Part shown: in pieces, positions 45,273 through 53,744 of the stretch | Position numbering within the stretch: the first letter of the stretch is position 1 | How the letters are laid out: every line of letters starts with the position of its first letter | NCBI GenBank assembly: GCA_001314705.1 | Contig: LJSU01000029.1 | Span: 1-64,000 of the forward strand | Origin: Rhodobacteraceae bacterium HLUCCO07 | Lineage (GTDB): Bacteria > Pseudomonadota > Alphaproteobacteria > Rhodobacterales > Rhodobacteraceae | DNA: 64,000 nt | Direction: 5' to 3' | Notes under the pieces: model-generated | Seen by the model: only the letters and a program-made list of their open reading frames with translations | Told to the model about the DNA's origin: nothing | Database searches by the model: none | Program-made: the position numbers and the translations under genes

Positions 45273-45509
45273 ATGTTTTCCATCGAACACGAATTCGACT
45301 CGACCGTCGTCACCCTCGTCGATCAGGGGCCCGCACCCTTGCAGGAGGATGTGATCGTCAACGCCTTTGCCGAATGTGTCACCGTCGAACAATACGACCC
45401 ACGCATCGACAAGACCCACAAGATCACCCTTTCAATGCAGCAGGTGCGCGACCTCGGTGCGGCGCTCAACCTGCCCGAGGGGGTCTATACGCTTCCGCCC
45501 AGGAAGTGA
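45273..45509 (+). CDS. Small conserved-looking hypothetical protein
   Basis: A 78-residue soluble acidic protein, starting MFSIEHEFDSTVVTLVDQG and ending SMQQVRDLGAALNLPEGVYT. It has no signal peptide, no cysteine cluster and no membrane helix. I believe similar proteins occur across Rhodobacteraceae, but I cannot name a family. The ATG at 45273 lacks a strong ribosome site; upstream in-frame codons do not look coding. It converges on the DUF167 gene. Confidence 0.65.
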   Translation: MFSIEHEFDSTVVTLVDQGPAPLQEDVIVNAFAECVTVEQYDPRIDKTHKITLSMQQVRDLGAALNLPEGVYTLPPRK

Positions 45510-45523
45510 CGCGCAGACCCGCT

Positions 45524-45778
45524 TCAATCGATGCGGAAAAGCTTGTCGCGCGCGGTCTGGCCGCGCAGCAGGACCAGCCGGGACTTTGCCACCCCCATCG
45601 CCTTGGCCAGCAACTTTTGCACGGCGACATTGGCCTTGCCACTTTCCGGCGCCACGGTGACATGGACGCGGATCGTCCCGGCCTCGTGGGTGATCCGGTT
45701 GCGTGACGCCTTGGGCGTGACACGCACCGCGATCTCGGCCCCCGGACGGGCCAGGTGGGAAAGGTCGGGATCGGACAT
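45524..45778 (-). CDS. DUF167 (YggU) family protein
   Basis: An 84-residue protein matching the DUF167 family: the motif VRVTPKASRNRI, the central VTVAPESGKANVAVQKLLAKA and KSRLVLLRGQTARDKLFRID. The family is widespread, small and soluble, with an unknown cellular role. Length is normal. It stands next to the convergent small hypothetical gene and is divergent from the HDAC-like gene. Confidence 0.9.
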   Translation of the reverse strand: MSDPDLSHLARPGAEIAVRVTPKASRNRITHEAGTIRVHVTVAPESGKANVAVQKLLAKAMGVAKSRLVLLRGQTARDKLFRID

Positions 45779-45876
45779 GCGCCCGGTCTAGATCGCTTCA
45801 CCCGGTCGATCAACACCGCGTCGAGGTTGCATTTTCGCGCTGCCCAAGTCCAAATCCCAAAAAGGATTCGAAAGGG

Positions 45877-46989
45877 ATGGACATGACGACGGGCTTTTTC
45901 TGGGATGAGAAATGTTTCTGGCATGGCGGTGGGGCCTATGCCCTCACCCTGCCTGTGGGGGATTTCGTGCAACCGCTCGTGGCGGGTGGTCTGCCAGAAC
46001 ACCCGGAAACCAAGCGCCGGCTCAAGAACCTTATGGAGGTGACCGGCATCGTGAATGACCTCGCGGTTCAAGCCGCGCCGCCTGCCACCTGGGGCGACCT
46101 GGCGCGCGTGCATCCCGAAAGCTTCCTCACGAAATTCAAGGAAACCTCGGATGCCGGCGGCGGCGAACTGGGCCTGCGCACCCCGTTCCTCAAGGGCGGG
46201 TTCGAGATTGCCGCCCTCTCGGCGGGGCTGGCGAAAGAGGCATTGCGCCAGGTGCTCGACGGCGATCTCGAACACGCGTATGCGCTTTCGCGCCCGCCGG
46301 GGCATCACTGCCTGCCCGACTGGCCCAACGGGTTTTGCCTGCTCAACAACATCGCCATCGCCATCGAGGCTGCCATCGCCGCCGGCCAGGCCAGCCGCTT
46401 TGCCGTTGTCGACTGGGACGTGCATCACGGCAACGGTACCGAAGCAATCTTCTATGACCGAGACGACGTGCTGACGATCTCGGTACACGAGGAATACAAT
46501 TATCCCACCGATACCGGCGACATCACCGATCGCGGCACCGGCGCGGGGACGGGCTACAACATGAACATCCCGCTGCCCCCGGGGGCAGGCCACAACACCT
46601 ATCTCGAAGTAATGGACCGCCTCGTTCTGCCGAAACTCGAAGACTATCAGCCCGACGTGATCATCGTCGCCTGCGGGTTTGACGCCTCGACATTCGATCC
46701 GATCGCCCACATGCTGTGCACCCAGGAAACCTATCGCGCGATGACCGCCAGGGTCAGGGATCTTGCCAGGCGCGTCTGCGACGGCAAGCTGGTGATGGTT
46801 CACGAAGGCGGCTATTCCGAGGCTTACGTGCCCTTCTGCGGCCACGCGGTGCTCGAGGAATTGTCGGGTTCGACCCGCGCCGCGCCCGACCCGCTGGCCG
46901 CCACCGTCGCCAAACGACAGCCCAATGCCCGGCAGCAGGCGTTCTTTTCCGACCTGATCTCGGACTTCGAAAGTGAACTGAGGGGCTGA
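45877..46989 (+). CDS. Class II histone deacetylase-like amidohydrolase
   Basis: A 370-residue zinc amidohydrolase of the HDAC superfamily. It has RPPGHHCLPD with the catalytic His pair, FCLLNNIAIAIEAA, the zinc site DWDVHHGNGTE, CGFDASTFDP and the closing HEGGYSEAYVP. It is close to bacterial HDAH/class II proteins rather than to the AphA-like enzyme at 35.9 kb. The substrate is unknown; acetylated polyamines or other small amides are possible. The ATG at 45883 is an alternative start. The next gene is a nitroreductase 72 bases on. Confidence 0.9.
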   Translation: MDMTTGFFWDEKCFWHGGGAYALTLPVGDFVQPLVAGGLPEHPETKRRLKNLMEVTGIVNDLAVQAAPPATWGDLARVHPESFLTKFKETSDAGGGELGLRTPFLKGGFEIAALSAGLAKEALRQVLDGDLEHAYALSRPPGHHCLPDWPNGFCLLNNIAIAIEAAIAAGQASRFAVVDWDVHHGNGTEAIFYDRDDVLTISVHEEYNYPTDTGDITDRGTGAGTGYNMNIPLPPGAGHNTYLEVMDRLVLPKLEDYQPDVIIVACGFDASTFDPIAHMLCTQETYRAMTARVRDLARRVCDGKLVMVHEGGYSEAYVPFCGHAVLEELSGSTRAAPDPLAATVAKRQPNARQQAFFSDLISDFESELRG

Positions 46990-47061
46990 ACGGGCCGAGC
47001 GCCGACCACCCCACCGCCAGCGCCTTGCCCGGTAGCATCCCGACGCGAAAGGAACCACCCC

Positions 47062-47640
47062 GTGCCCCTCCCCAACCCGGCTGCGCTCGACTTCCTTCTG
47101 ACCCGCCGCTCGCGCCCGGCCAAGACCCTGACCGCCCCCGCGCCCACGCGCGACGAGCTGATGCCCTTGCTCACCGCCGCCGCGCGCAGCCCCGATCATG
47201 GCAAGCTCGAACCGTGGCGCTTCATCGTGATCGAGCGGCCCGCCATGGCGCGGCTCGCCGATCTGGCCGAATCGCGCGCCCGCGCCGAGGGGCAGGCCGA
47301 CGATGATATCGCCAAGGCCCGGCAACAATTCGACCAGGGCCAGCTTGCCGTCGCCGTGGTCGAGACCCGCAAACCCTCGCCCAAGATCCCCGCCATCGAG
47401 CAATCCTATTCTGCTGGTGCGGTGTGTCTGGCCTTGCTCAACGCGGCCCTGGCGGCGGGCTGGGGGGCCAACTGGCTCACTGGTTTCGCCGCCCATGACC
47501 GCGGGTTCTGCCACGCCGGGTTGGGCCTTGGCGAGAACGAAAGCATCGCGGGCTTCATTCACATCGCCACCGAAACCAGCGCCCCGCCCGAGCGGCCGCG
47601 CCCTGACATCGAGGCAATCACGACATGGCTTTCGGACTGA
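47062..47640 (+). CDS. Nitroreductase family protein
   Basis: A 192-residue FMN enzyme of the small nitroreductase group. FMN-phosphate binding is suggested by RRSRPAKTLTAP, followed by LLTAAARSPDHGKLEPWRF, and GAVCLALLNAALAAGWGANWL and LGLGENESIAGFIHIA in the second half. It resembles YdjA-type proteins, which are short and lack a long dimer arm. The likely donor is NAD(P)H; the substrate is unknown. It overlaps the next gene by 16 bases, so both are probably cotranscribed. Confidence 0.9.
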   Translation: MPLPNPAALDFLLTRRSRPAKTLTAPAPTRDELMPLLTAAARSPDHGKLEPWRFIVIERPAMARLADLAESRARAEGQADDDIAKARQQFDQGQLAVAVVETRKPSPKIPAIEQSYSAGAVCLALLNAALAAGWGANWLTGFAAHDRGFCHAGLGLGENESIAGFIHIATETSAPPERPRPDIEAITTWLSD

Positions 47641-48326
47641 TCCTGTCAAGCTTTGCCCGCGCCCTGGCGCAGATCGGCGACCGCCGGTTCCGCCGGGTCC
47701 TGATGATCGGCGTCGTGCTCACGCTTGCGCTGCTGGTCGCGGCCTATGCCGGTCTGCTTTGGCTGGTCGACCTCACCGTCGGCCCGGACGGTTACTTCGA
47801 CGTGCTGGGCCGGGTCGAATGGCTCAATGACCTGCTGTCATGGTCATCACTGTTCGTCATGCTGGTGCTGTCGGTCTTTCTCATGGTGCCGGTGGCCTCG
47901 GCCATCACCTCGATGTTTCTCGACGAGGTGGCCCAGGCAGTCGAGGATCGCCATTATCCCCACCTGCCCCACGTGCCGGGCCTCTCCTTCTACGAGGAGT
48001 TTCGCGACACGATCAATTTCATGGGCGTTCTGATCGGCGCGAACCTCCTGGCCTTCGTGCTCTACGCGATGTTTCCGCCCGCCGCGCTTTTCATCTTCTG
48101 GGGGCTCAACGGCTATCTGCTCGGGCGCGAGTATTTCCAGCTTGCCGCGATGCGCCGAATCGGCCGCGCGGGGGCGAAGGCTCTGCGCAAACGCCACCGC
48201 GCAACGGTCTGGGCGGCGGGCGTGCTCATGGCGGTGCCACTCAGCCTGCCTTTGGTCAATCTCTTCATCCCGATTCTCGGCGCCGCCACCTTCACGCATA
48301 TCTTTCACGGGTTGAAAGACCGCTGA
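47625..48326 (+). CDS. EI24/CysZ-like membrane protein
   Basis: A 233-residue inner-membrane protein with about four helices. Key segments are FLMVPVASAITSMFLDEVAQAVE, FEEFRDTINFMG-like YEEFRDTINFMGVLIGANLL and LNGYLLGREYFQLAAMRRI. These match the EI24 domain, which in Proteobacteria includes the sulfate transporter CysZ. No cysteine-synthesis genes are adjacent, so a sulfate role is uncertain. It overlaps the nitroreductase gene. It converges with the DUF1467 gene. Confidence 0.85.
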   Translation: MAFGLILSSFARALAQIGDRRFRRVLMIGVVLTLALLVAAYAGLLWLVDLTVGPDGYFDVLGRVEWLNDLLSWSSLFVMLVLSVFLMVPVASAITSMFLDEVAQAVEDRHYPHLPHVPGLSFYEEFRDTINFMGVLIGANLLAFVLYAMFPPAALFIFWGLNGYLLGREYFQLAAMRRIGRAGAKALRKRHRATVWAAGVLMAVPLSLPLVNLFIPILGAATFTHIFHGLKDR

Positions 48327-48349
48327 CCCGCCTGCCGACCGGGCCCGGT

Positions 48350-48634
48350 TCACTCGGACTGCGACGGCGGCCCCATCCGCCCGAACCAGTCCAGGTCGCG
48401 CACCGTGATCGTGCCGGTGATGATGATCCCGGCGATGATCGCCCACAGCACGAAGGCCACGACCGTCGTGATCAGCGCCTTGGCCTTGAGGTGATGCTCG
48501 TGGGGGGCGCCCGCTTGGGTGCCGCGCACGATCTGGCCCACGTCGCCCTGGGTCTTGAGGCGGATCGGGATGATGACCAGCAGGGTCAGGAACCACAGAA
48601 CCGCATATAGCACGAGCGCCGAGGTGACACCCAT
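48350..48634 (-). CDS. DUF1467 family membrane protein
   Basis: A 94-residue protein with two membrane helices (about residues 5-25 and 53-75) and the conserved linker IPIRLKTQGDVG, typical of the DUF1467 family of alphaproteobacteria. Family members often lie beside the methylmalonyl-CoA epimerase gene, as here. The start overlaps the mce stop by one base (TGATG), showing translational coupling. The role is unknown. Confidence 0.85.
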   Translation of the reverse strand: MGVTSALVLYAVLWFLTLLVIIPIRLKTQGDVGQIVRGTQAGAPHEHHLKAKALITTVVAFVLWAIIAGIIITGTITVRDLDWFGRMGPPSQSE

Positions 48635-49038
48635 CAGACCTGCTCCAGCTCGACCAGCGTGCCCTGGAAATCCTTGGGATGCAGGAACAGCACCGGCTTG
48701 CCATGGGCGCCGATCTTCGGCTCGCCATCGCCCAGCACCCGCGCGCCCGACGCCTTGAGGTGATCGCGCGCCGCGATGATGTCCTCGACCTCGTAACAGA
48801 CATGGTGAATGCCCCCCGACGGGTTCTTGTCGAGAAAGCCCTGGATCGGCGAATTGTCCCCCAGCGGATAGAGCAGTTCGATCTTGGTGTTGGGCAGTTC
48901 GATGAAGATCACCGTCACCCCGTGATCGGGTTCGTCCTGCGGCGCGCCCACCTTGGCGCCCAGTGCGCCCGCGTATTGCGCGGCGGCGGCGTCGAGGTCG
49001 GGAACGGCAATGGCAACGTGGTTCAAACGACCGATCAT
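48634..49038 (-). CDS. mce: Methylmalonyl-CoA epimerase
   Basis: A 134-residue enzyme of the vicinal oxygen chelate fold that interconverts (2R)- and (2S)-methylmalonyl-CoA (and ethylmalonyl-CoA). It starts with IGRLNHVAIAVPDLDAA, where His7 is a metal ligand; HHVCYEVEDI and LFLHPKDFQGTLVELEQV provide the other His and Glu ligands. It serves the ethylmalonyl-CoA pathway together with Mcd at 20.4 kb and the adenosylcobalamin made by the PduO-type enzyme. The length is typical. Confidence 0.95.
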   Translation of the reverse strand: MIGRLNHVAIAVPDLDAAAAQYAGALGAKVGAPQDEPDHGVTVIFIELPNTKIELLYPLGDNSPIQGFLDKNPSGGIHHVCYEVEDIIAARDHLKASGARVLGDGEPKIGAHGKPVLFLHPKDFQGTLVELEQV

Positions 49039-49199
49039 CGGGCAATCTCCTGGCTGTGGCGCTTGGCCGGTTTGACTGATCTTATGGGGTGGTGAACCCG
49101 GTCACGCAAGCACCTTGCGGATTTTGTCGCAGCCTTAACCTTGCGTTAGGCAAGAGCGCGCCAAGCTCGGACCATCCTCGCTGCCAAAGGAGATCCGAC

Positions 49200-49916
49200 A
49201 TGGATGAGTTCAACAACCTCGCCCCGCACAACGTGCCCACCTCGACCCGGCCCTTGCTCGGCCTCACCATTCTCGTGGTCGAGGACAGCCGCTTCGCCTG
49301 CGAGGCGATGCGCCTTCTGTGCCTGCGCTCGGGTGCGCGGATCCGCCGGGCCGATTGCCTGGCCTCGGCCCGCCGACATCTTCAGGTCTATCGCCCCTCG
49401 GTCATCATCGTCGATCTCGGCCTGCCCGACGGGTCCGGGCTCGATCTCATCGAAGAGCTGAACCGCCTCACCCCGCGCATCGGCGTAATTCTGGCCACCA
49501 GCGGCGATGACGGGGCCGAGGCCCGGGCCATGGCCGCCGGGGCAGATGGCTTCCTGGCCAAGCCGGTGAAACGGATCTCCAGCTTCCAGTCGATGATCCT
49601 TGCCCGGATGCCCGCCGACCGCCAGCCCGCCGGCCCCCGGTTGCTGACCGAGGAAAAGGTGCGCCCCGATGCCCTCGCCTATCGCGACGACATGGCCCAT
49701 GCGGCCGATCTTCTGGGCGACGACCAGGACGACCGCGTGCTTGACTACGTGGCCCAGTTCATCTGTGGCGTCGCACGCAGCGCCGATGACGACCAGTTGG
49801 AGCGCGCGGCTATTTCACTGGCCGAAACACGCCGCAACGGCACCCCCACCCGCGGCGATATCGCGCGGCTGGCCGGTCTCGTGCAAGCCCGGCTCGGCGA
49901 ACGCATCGCGATATAG
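49200..49916 (+). CDS. Single-receiver response regulator with unknown C-terminal domain
   Basis: A 238-residue protein. Residues 19-140 form a CheY-like receiver: LTILVVEDSRFACEAMR with the acidic pocket, VIIVDLGLPDGSG with the phospho-acceptor Asp, and the Lys in FLAKPVKR. The C-terminal 95 residues (VRPDALAYRDDMAHAADLL to LGERIAI) are helical and match no output domain I know; no DNA-binding motif is seen. No kinase gene is near, so it is an orphan. The start at 49200 follows AAAGGAG. Confidence 0.85.
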   Translation: MDEFNNLAPHNVPTSTRPLLGLTILVVEDSRFACEAMRLLCLRSGARIRRADCLASARRHLQVYRPSVIIVDLGLPDGSGLDLIEELNRLTPRIGVILATSGDDGAEARAMAAGADGFLAKPVKRISSFQSMILARMPADRQPAGPRLLTEEKVRPDALAYRDDMAHAADLLGDDQDDRVLDYVAQFICGVARSADDDQLERAAISLAETRRNGTPTRGDIARLAGLVQARLGERIAI

Positions 49917-50014
49917 CGACGGGCGGCACGGCCTTTGCCAATGCGCCACGACTCGCGGGCGGGATCGCGCTTCCGCCACGTACGTCGCCTGTCTTGCACC
50001 ATTCACCCGGCCTG

Positions 50015-50911
50015 TCAGAGCAGCACCGGGGCCAGGCCTTCGGCCAGCCGATCCCAGACATGGCCCAGACGCGAGACCTGGCGCAATTGCCGGTGAGCGG
50101 CCAGCCAGACGGGAAGGCCGGGAATGGCGATCCCGATGTCAATCTCCTCGACCGCCGGATCGGTTCGCCCGACATGGCGCTGACCGAACCCGATGCCACA
50201 GCCGGCGCGCAACAATTCCCAGTAGGTCACCTGGTTGTCACAGCGCGTCGCAAACGCATCGCGGGTCAGGTCGAACCCCACGGCCCGCATCCCCCGCAGG
50301 ATCAGCTCGCTGCGGTCATAGCCGATCAGGTCATGCTGCAAGAGGGCCTCGGGCGACTCCGGCCTTCCGCGCCGCTCCAGGTAGCTGCGCGCGGCGAAGA
50401 TCCCGATTTCCAACTCACCCAACCTGCGCGCCACCACGTCAAGCTGCTCGGGGCGATACATCCGCACCGCGATATCCGCCTCGCGAAACAGAAGGTTCTC
50501 CGCGCGATCCGATGGCACGAGTTCGAGCTCGATCTCGGGGTGGTCGGCCCGGATGCCTGCCATGATCGATGGCAGGATGTGATGCGCGACCACCTCCGAC
50601 GCGGTGATCCGCACCACCCCCGCCATCTCCGCATCATGCCCCGCCGCGTATAGCGCCACATCGCGCATCGCGTCCCGCATGGCCCGCGCGTGAGGCACGA
50701 GTGCCGCCCCATCCTGCGTGAGGTCAAGCCCACGCGGTTGCCGCCTGAACAGGGTCAGACCCGTCTGTTCCTCCATGGCCCTGATCTGCCGACCCAGTGT
50801 CGGCTGGCTCACCCCCAGCACCCGGGCCGCTGCGCTGAGCGAACCCGCTTCAGCCACCGCGAGGAAGGCTTGCATCAGCGACCAGTCGATATCGCGAACG
50901 GATTTATCCAT
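50015..50911 (-). CDS. LysR-family transcriptional regulator
   Basis: A 298-residue LysR regulator. The N-terminal helix-turn-helix is in FLAVAEAGSLSAAARVLGVSQPTLGRQIRAME, and the C-terminal two-lobed effector domain follows (VRITASEVVAHHILPSI to LPVWLAAHRQLRQ). It is divergent from the epimerase-like gene with 95 bases between, where inverted repeats lie, so it probably controls that gene. The effector is unknown. Confidence 0.92.
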   Translation of the reverse strand: MDKSVRDIDWSLMQAFLAVAEAGSLSAAARVLGVSQPTLGRQIRAMEEQTGLTLFRRQPRGLDLTQDGAALVPHARAMRDAMRDVALYAAGHDAEMAGVVRITASEVVAHHILPSIMAGIRADHPEIELELVPSDRAENLLFREADIAVRMYRPEQLDVVARRLGELEIGIFAARSYLERRGRPESPEALLQHDLIGYDRSELILRGMRAVGFDLTRDAFATRCDNQVTYWELLRAGCGIGFGQRHVGRTDPAVEEIDIGIAIPGLPVWLAAHRQLRQVSRLGHVWDRLAEGLAPVLL

Positions 50912-50933
50912 TCAATAATGAATATCATATGAT
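50910..50933. promoter_or_regulatory. AT-rich palindromes upstream of the LysR/epimerase pair
   Basis: ATTCAATAATGAAT (50910-50923), a near-perfect inverted repeat with TTCA and TGAA arms, is directly followed by ATCATATGAT (50924-50933), a perfect palindrome. They touch the LysR start codon and fit a LysR-type regulator binding site. Confidence 0.55.
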
Positions 50934-51006
50934 CGAAAAACGGCAATTCCCATTCACGATGCGATGGCTAAATTCCTCCCGGACCACGCAATCACAGGAG
51001 ACCACA

Positions 51007-51870
51007 ATGCCCGGAACAGCTCTCATTCTTGGCGGCTCGGGTCGCTTCGGACGCCACGCCACGCGCGCCTTTCAGGACGCGGGCTGGACCACCCGCCAGT
51101 TCGACCGCAAGACCGACAAGCTCGACCGCGCGGCCCGCAACGCCGATGTGATCGTCGCCGCCTGGAACCCCAGCTACGAAGATTGGGCCGATCAGGTTCC
51201 GGCCCTCCATGCCCGCATCCGCAAGGCCGCGCTGGAAAATGATGCCACGGTGATCCTGCCCGGCAATGTCTATGTCTTCGGCCCCGATACCCCCGCGCCT
51301 TGGGGCCCTGACACGGCGCACCGCGCCGAAAATCCGCTGGGCCGCATCCGCCGTGACATGGAAGACGCCTATCGCCGCGACGGTGTGCGCACCATCCTTC
51401 TGCGCGCAGGCGATTTCATCGACACGACGGCCTCGGGCAACTGGCTCGAGCGGATGATGCTGCCCACGGTTCCCAAGGGCGCGCTCACCTATCCCGGGCG
51501 CCCCGACATCCCCCACGCATGGGCCTTTCTTCCCGATCTCACCCGCGCCGCCGTGATCCTGGCCGAACGCCGCGACAGCCTCGCCCGGTTCGAGGATGTT
51601 CCCTTCCCCGGTTACACCCTCACCGGCCGGGAGATGGCAGCGATCCTCACCCGCATTCACGGACGCAAGATCCGCGTGAAACCGATGAAGTGGTGGCCGC
51701 TGCGCCTTGCCCAGCCGTTCATGCCTTTCATCAGGCACCTCTTCGAGATGCGCTATCTCTGGGACACCCCGCACAGCCTTGACGGCGCGAAATTCGCAGC
51801 GCTCCTGCCGGAGTTCACCGCCACCCCGCCCGAAACGGCCCTTTCAGAAGTCCAGGTCGACCCAGACTAG
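51007..51870 (+). CDS. NAD-dependent epimerase/dehydratase-like protein
   Basis: A 287-residue Rossmann-fold protein starting MPGTALILGGSGRFGRHATR, an NAD(P)-binding glycine motif of the atypical/extended SDR kind. NADVIVAAWNPSYEDWA and VILPGNVYVFGPDTP follow; the usual catalytic YxxxK is not obvious, so it may be a non-enzymatic NAD(P)-binding or reductase protein. The start follows AGGAGA. It is controlled, presumably, by the divergent LysR gene. Its 3' end overlaps the convergent gene by 27 bases. Confidence 0.8.
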   Translation: MPGTALILGGSGRFGRHATRAFQDAGWTTRQFDRKTDKLDRAARNADVIVAAWNPSYEDWADQVPALHARIRKAALENDATVILPGNVYVFGPDTPAPWGPDTAHRAENPLGRIRRDMEDAYRRDGVRTILLRAGDFIDTTASGNWLERMMLPTVPKGALTYPGRPDIPHAWAFLPDLTRAAVILAERRDSLARFEDVPFPGYTLTGREMAAILTRIHGRKIRVKPMKWWPLRLAQPFMPFIRHLFEMRYLWDTPHSLDGAKFAALLPEFTATPPETALSEVQVDPD

Positions 51871-52905
51871 CCGATGACGGCTGGCCTCTCGCGCCAGCGC
51901 GTGCCCGTCCTCGCCCGGCGCGGGCCAGAATACGCCCGCCGCCCGCACACGCAGATCCGCCGAAGGCAGCACGTAGTCGACGCGCAGATTGCCCGGATCA
52001 GGCCCGGGCCAGTTCACCGTGTCCAGCGCCGGGTTTCCCTTGTGTTCGGGGTTGGCCTCGGCGATGGCACCGGCACTTGTCGGCTTCGGGTCCTGAAGGC
52101 GCACATCGCCCAGCAGCCCCACGATCGCCTGCTTCAACCCCTCCCCATCCACCGGGTCGAGATTGGCATCGCCGAGGATGATGAAACGCCCATCCGGTGC
52201 GGGCCCAAGCGCTCCGTCCATCCAGTGCCGCCACAGCATGATCTCGTCGTGGTTGCGTTTGCCATTGCGATCCTCGGGCCCGTCGAAAACCGGTGGCGTC
52301 GCATGAAACGCCGCCAGCGTCACCTGCCCGCCCGGCGTCTCGACCGGCACGACCCAATGGCCGACCGAGGACAGCCTCTGCACCGCCTTTGCCTCTGGCG
52401 AAGGAAAGGGCCGTTTATCCACCTCGGGATACATCGCCCATGGCAACTCCCCCCAGATCAGCCCGCTCAGGTCCGTCACCTCGCCGATCGGCCAGCGCGA
52501 CAACACCGCCATGCCCCCTTCCCCCGCGAAGCGGCCAAAGCCCTGCGCATCGCCCGCGCCGCCCCGGCGCCCATCTCCGTCCAGGTCGAGATCGGTGGCC
52601 CTTCCGCTGTTGGGTCGCCGGGTAAACACATGCTCGAACCGATGACCTGCCGCCGCCACGCGCGCCGTGAGTGCAGCGAGGGCGCGCTCCTCGAGATCAA
52701 AGTCGACATCCAGGAGCAACAGCAGATCAGGCCGCACCCGCGCGATGACCTCGGCCACCGCTTCGACCTGTTCATCCCCTTTGAGGATATCGCGCAACAG
52801 GAGCCCCGGCCCCTTGCGCGCAAGATCGGCGTGAAAGCTCGCCACGCGAAAGGTTTCGGCCCGCCCCGCGACCGCGAAGACGCAAAGCAAGGAAAAGGCG
52901 ATCAG
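51844..52905 (-). CDS. Secreted endonuclease/exonuclease/phosphatase-fold protein
   Basis: A roughly 350-residue protein of the EEP fold. It shows VRPDLLLLLDVDFD near the start, NHDEIMLWRHWM in the middle, FIILGDANLDPVDGEG (the Asp-x-Asn metal site), RVDYVLPSADLRV and the closing SRHRLVWVDLDF with the catalytic His. It could cut nucleic acids or phosphoesters outside the cytoplasm. A hydrophobic start (LIAFSLLCVFAVAGRA) looks like a signal peptide. No ATG or GTG lies at a sensible place; CTG at 52905 would give a 4-base overlap (CTGA) with the upstream gene, so the N-terminus is uncertain. Confidence 0.75.
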   Translation of the reverse strand: MIAFSLLCVFAVAGRAETFRVASFHADLARKGPGLLLRDILKGDEQVEAVAEVIARVRPDLLLLLDVDFDLEERALAALTARVAAAGHRFEHVFTRRPNSGRATDLDLDGDGRRGGAGDAQGFGRFAGEGGMAVLSRWPIGEVTDLSGLIWGELPWAMYPEVDKRPFPSPEAKAVQRLSSVGHWVVPVETPGGQVTLAAFHATPPVFDGPEDRNGKRNHDEIMLWRHWMDGALGPAPDGRFIILGDANLDPVDGEGLKQAIVGLLGDVRLQDPKPTSAGAIAEANPEHKGNPALDTVNWPGPDPGNLRVDYVLPSADLRVRAAGVFWPAPGEDGHALAREASRHRLVWVDLDF

Positions 52906-53744
52906 ACCGTTTGGAATCGCTCTTTTTCGTCGCTTTTCGCCTTTGCCCGCGCATCGGCGCGGGCGCGCTTCTCCGCGATCAGGTCCGCCACACGGCTCAG
53001 CGCGATGCCACGCATGATCAAGCTTGCGGGAAGGAAGGCCCATGCACTCATCGTCCAGATCAGGGTTTGCGGGTTCTCCATCGTGATCGGGTCGATCAGG
53101 CTGGCCGACGCCTTGATGAGCGCCGGAATCAAGAATGGCAACAAAATCCCTAACACAATGTTAAGAGCCGCGTCCCGCCTGAGCCGCCGCATCACGTCGC
53201 CGCCTCCGGTCGGGTCGAACATCGGCAGGTTGATCCAGACATTGAACGCCCCTCGACGGGTGGGCCAACCGAACAGGCGCACAAGGCTGAGAAAGACGAA
53301 AAGCATCAGGATCGACATCGTATAGGACAGCCCCGCTGCCATCCGCACCGACGCCACCACCGATGCGTCGGCCTCCGCGGGCAGCATCAGCACCACCAGC
53401 CGCACGGGCGAATAGGGAAAGTCCATCGCATTGCCCAGGTGCCCACCGAGGCGGGCGGACAACATCCCGATATCCGTGGGCATCGCCTTGCTGCCGAAAA
53501 TCAGTGAAAGCAGAAGGATCGTCAGGAAGAGCGCGCCGAAGCGCAGCCTGTTGAAGGGCGGCGCGAACCGGAACTCGATCATGCTGGGATACTCGCTGAA
53601 ATACTCAACGAACGTCATGAGAAAGGCAAGAATGGCCACGAGAACGACGATCTGTGTCGTGTCCGAACTGACATCCTGAAGAAAGAGCGACGGCATTGAA
53701 ATCATCAATACCATGAGCGCCGCACGCAGGAACGCGCCTGTCAT
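52902..53744 (-). CDS. Hypothetical membrane protein conserved-looking in Rhodobacteraceae
   Basis: A 280-residue protein with about six hydrophobic segments, beginning MTGAFLRAALMVLMISMPSL and including VVLVAILAFLMTFVEYFSEY, FAPPFNRLRFGALFLTILLL and NIVLGILLPFLIPALIKAS. The C-terminus is a charged helix rich in Arg, Ala and Lys. I do not know a function. The ATG at 53744 is preceded weakly; an in-frame GTG four codons upstream is possible. It ends in an overlap with the secreted EEP-fold gene. Confidence 0.7.
   Translation of the reverse strand: MTGAFLRAALMVLMISMPSLFLQDVSSDTTQIVVLVAILAFLMTFVEYFSEYPSMIEFRFAPPFNRLRFGALFLTILLLSLIFGSKAMPTDIGMLSARLGGHLGNAMDFPYSPVRLVVLMLPAEADASVVASVRMAAGLSYTMSILMLFVFLSLVRLFGWPTRRGAFNVWINLPMFDPTGGGDVMRRLRRDAALNIVLGILLPFLIPALIKASASLIDPITMENPQTLIWTMSAWAFLPASLIMRGIALSRVADLIAEKRARADARAKAKSDEKERFQTV

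Noticed and set aside
45466-47649. A 727-codon minus-strand frame opposite the HDAC-like and nitroreductase genes
   Set aside because: Its right part is a shadow; its left end only runs over the DUF167 gene in another frame.
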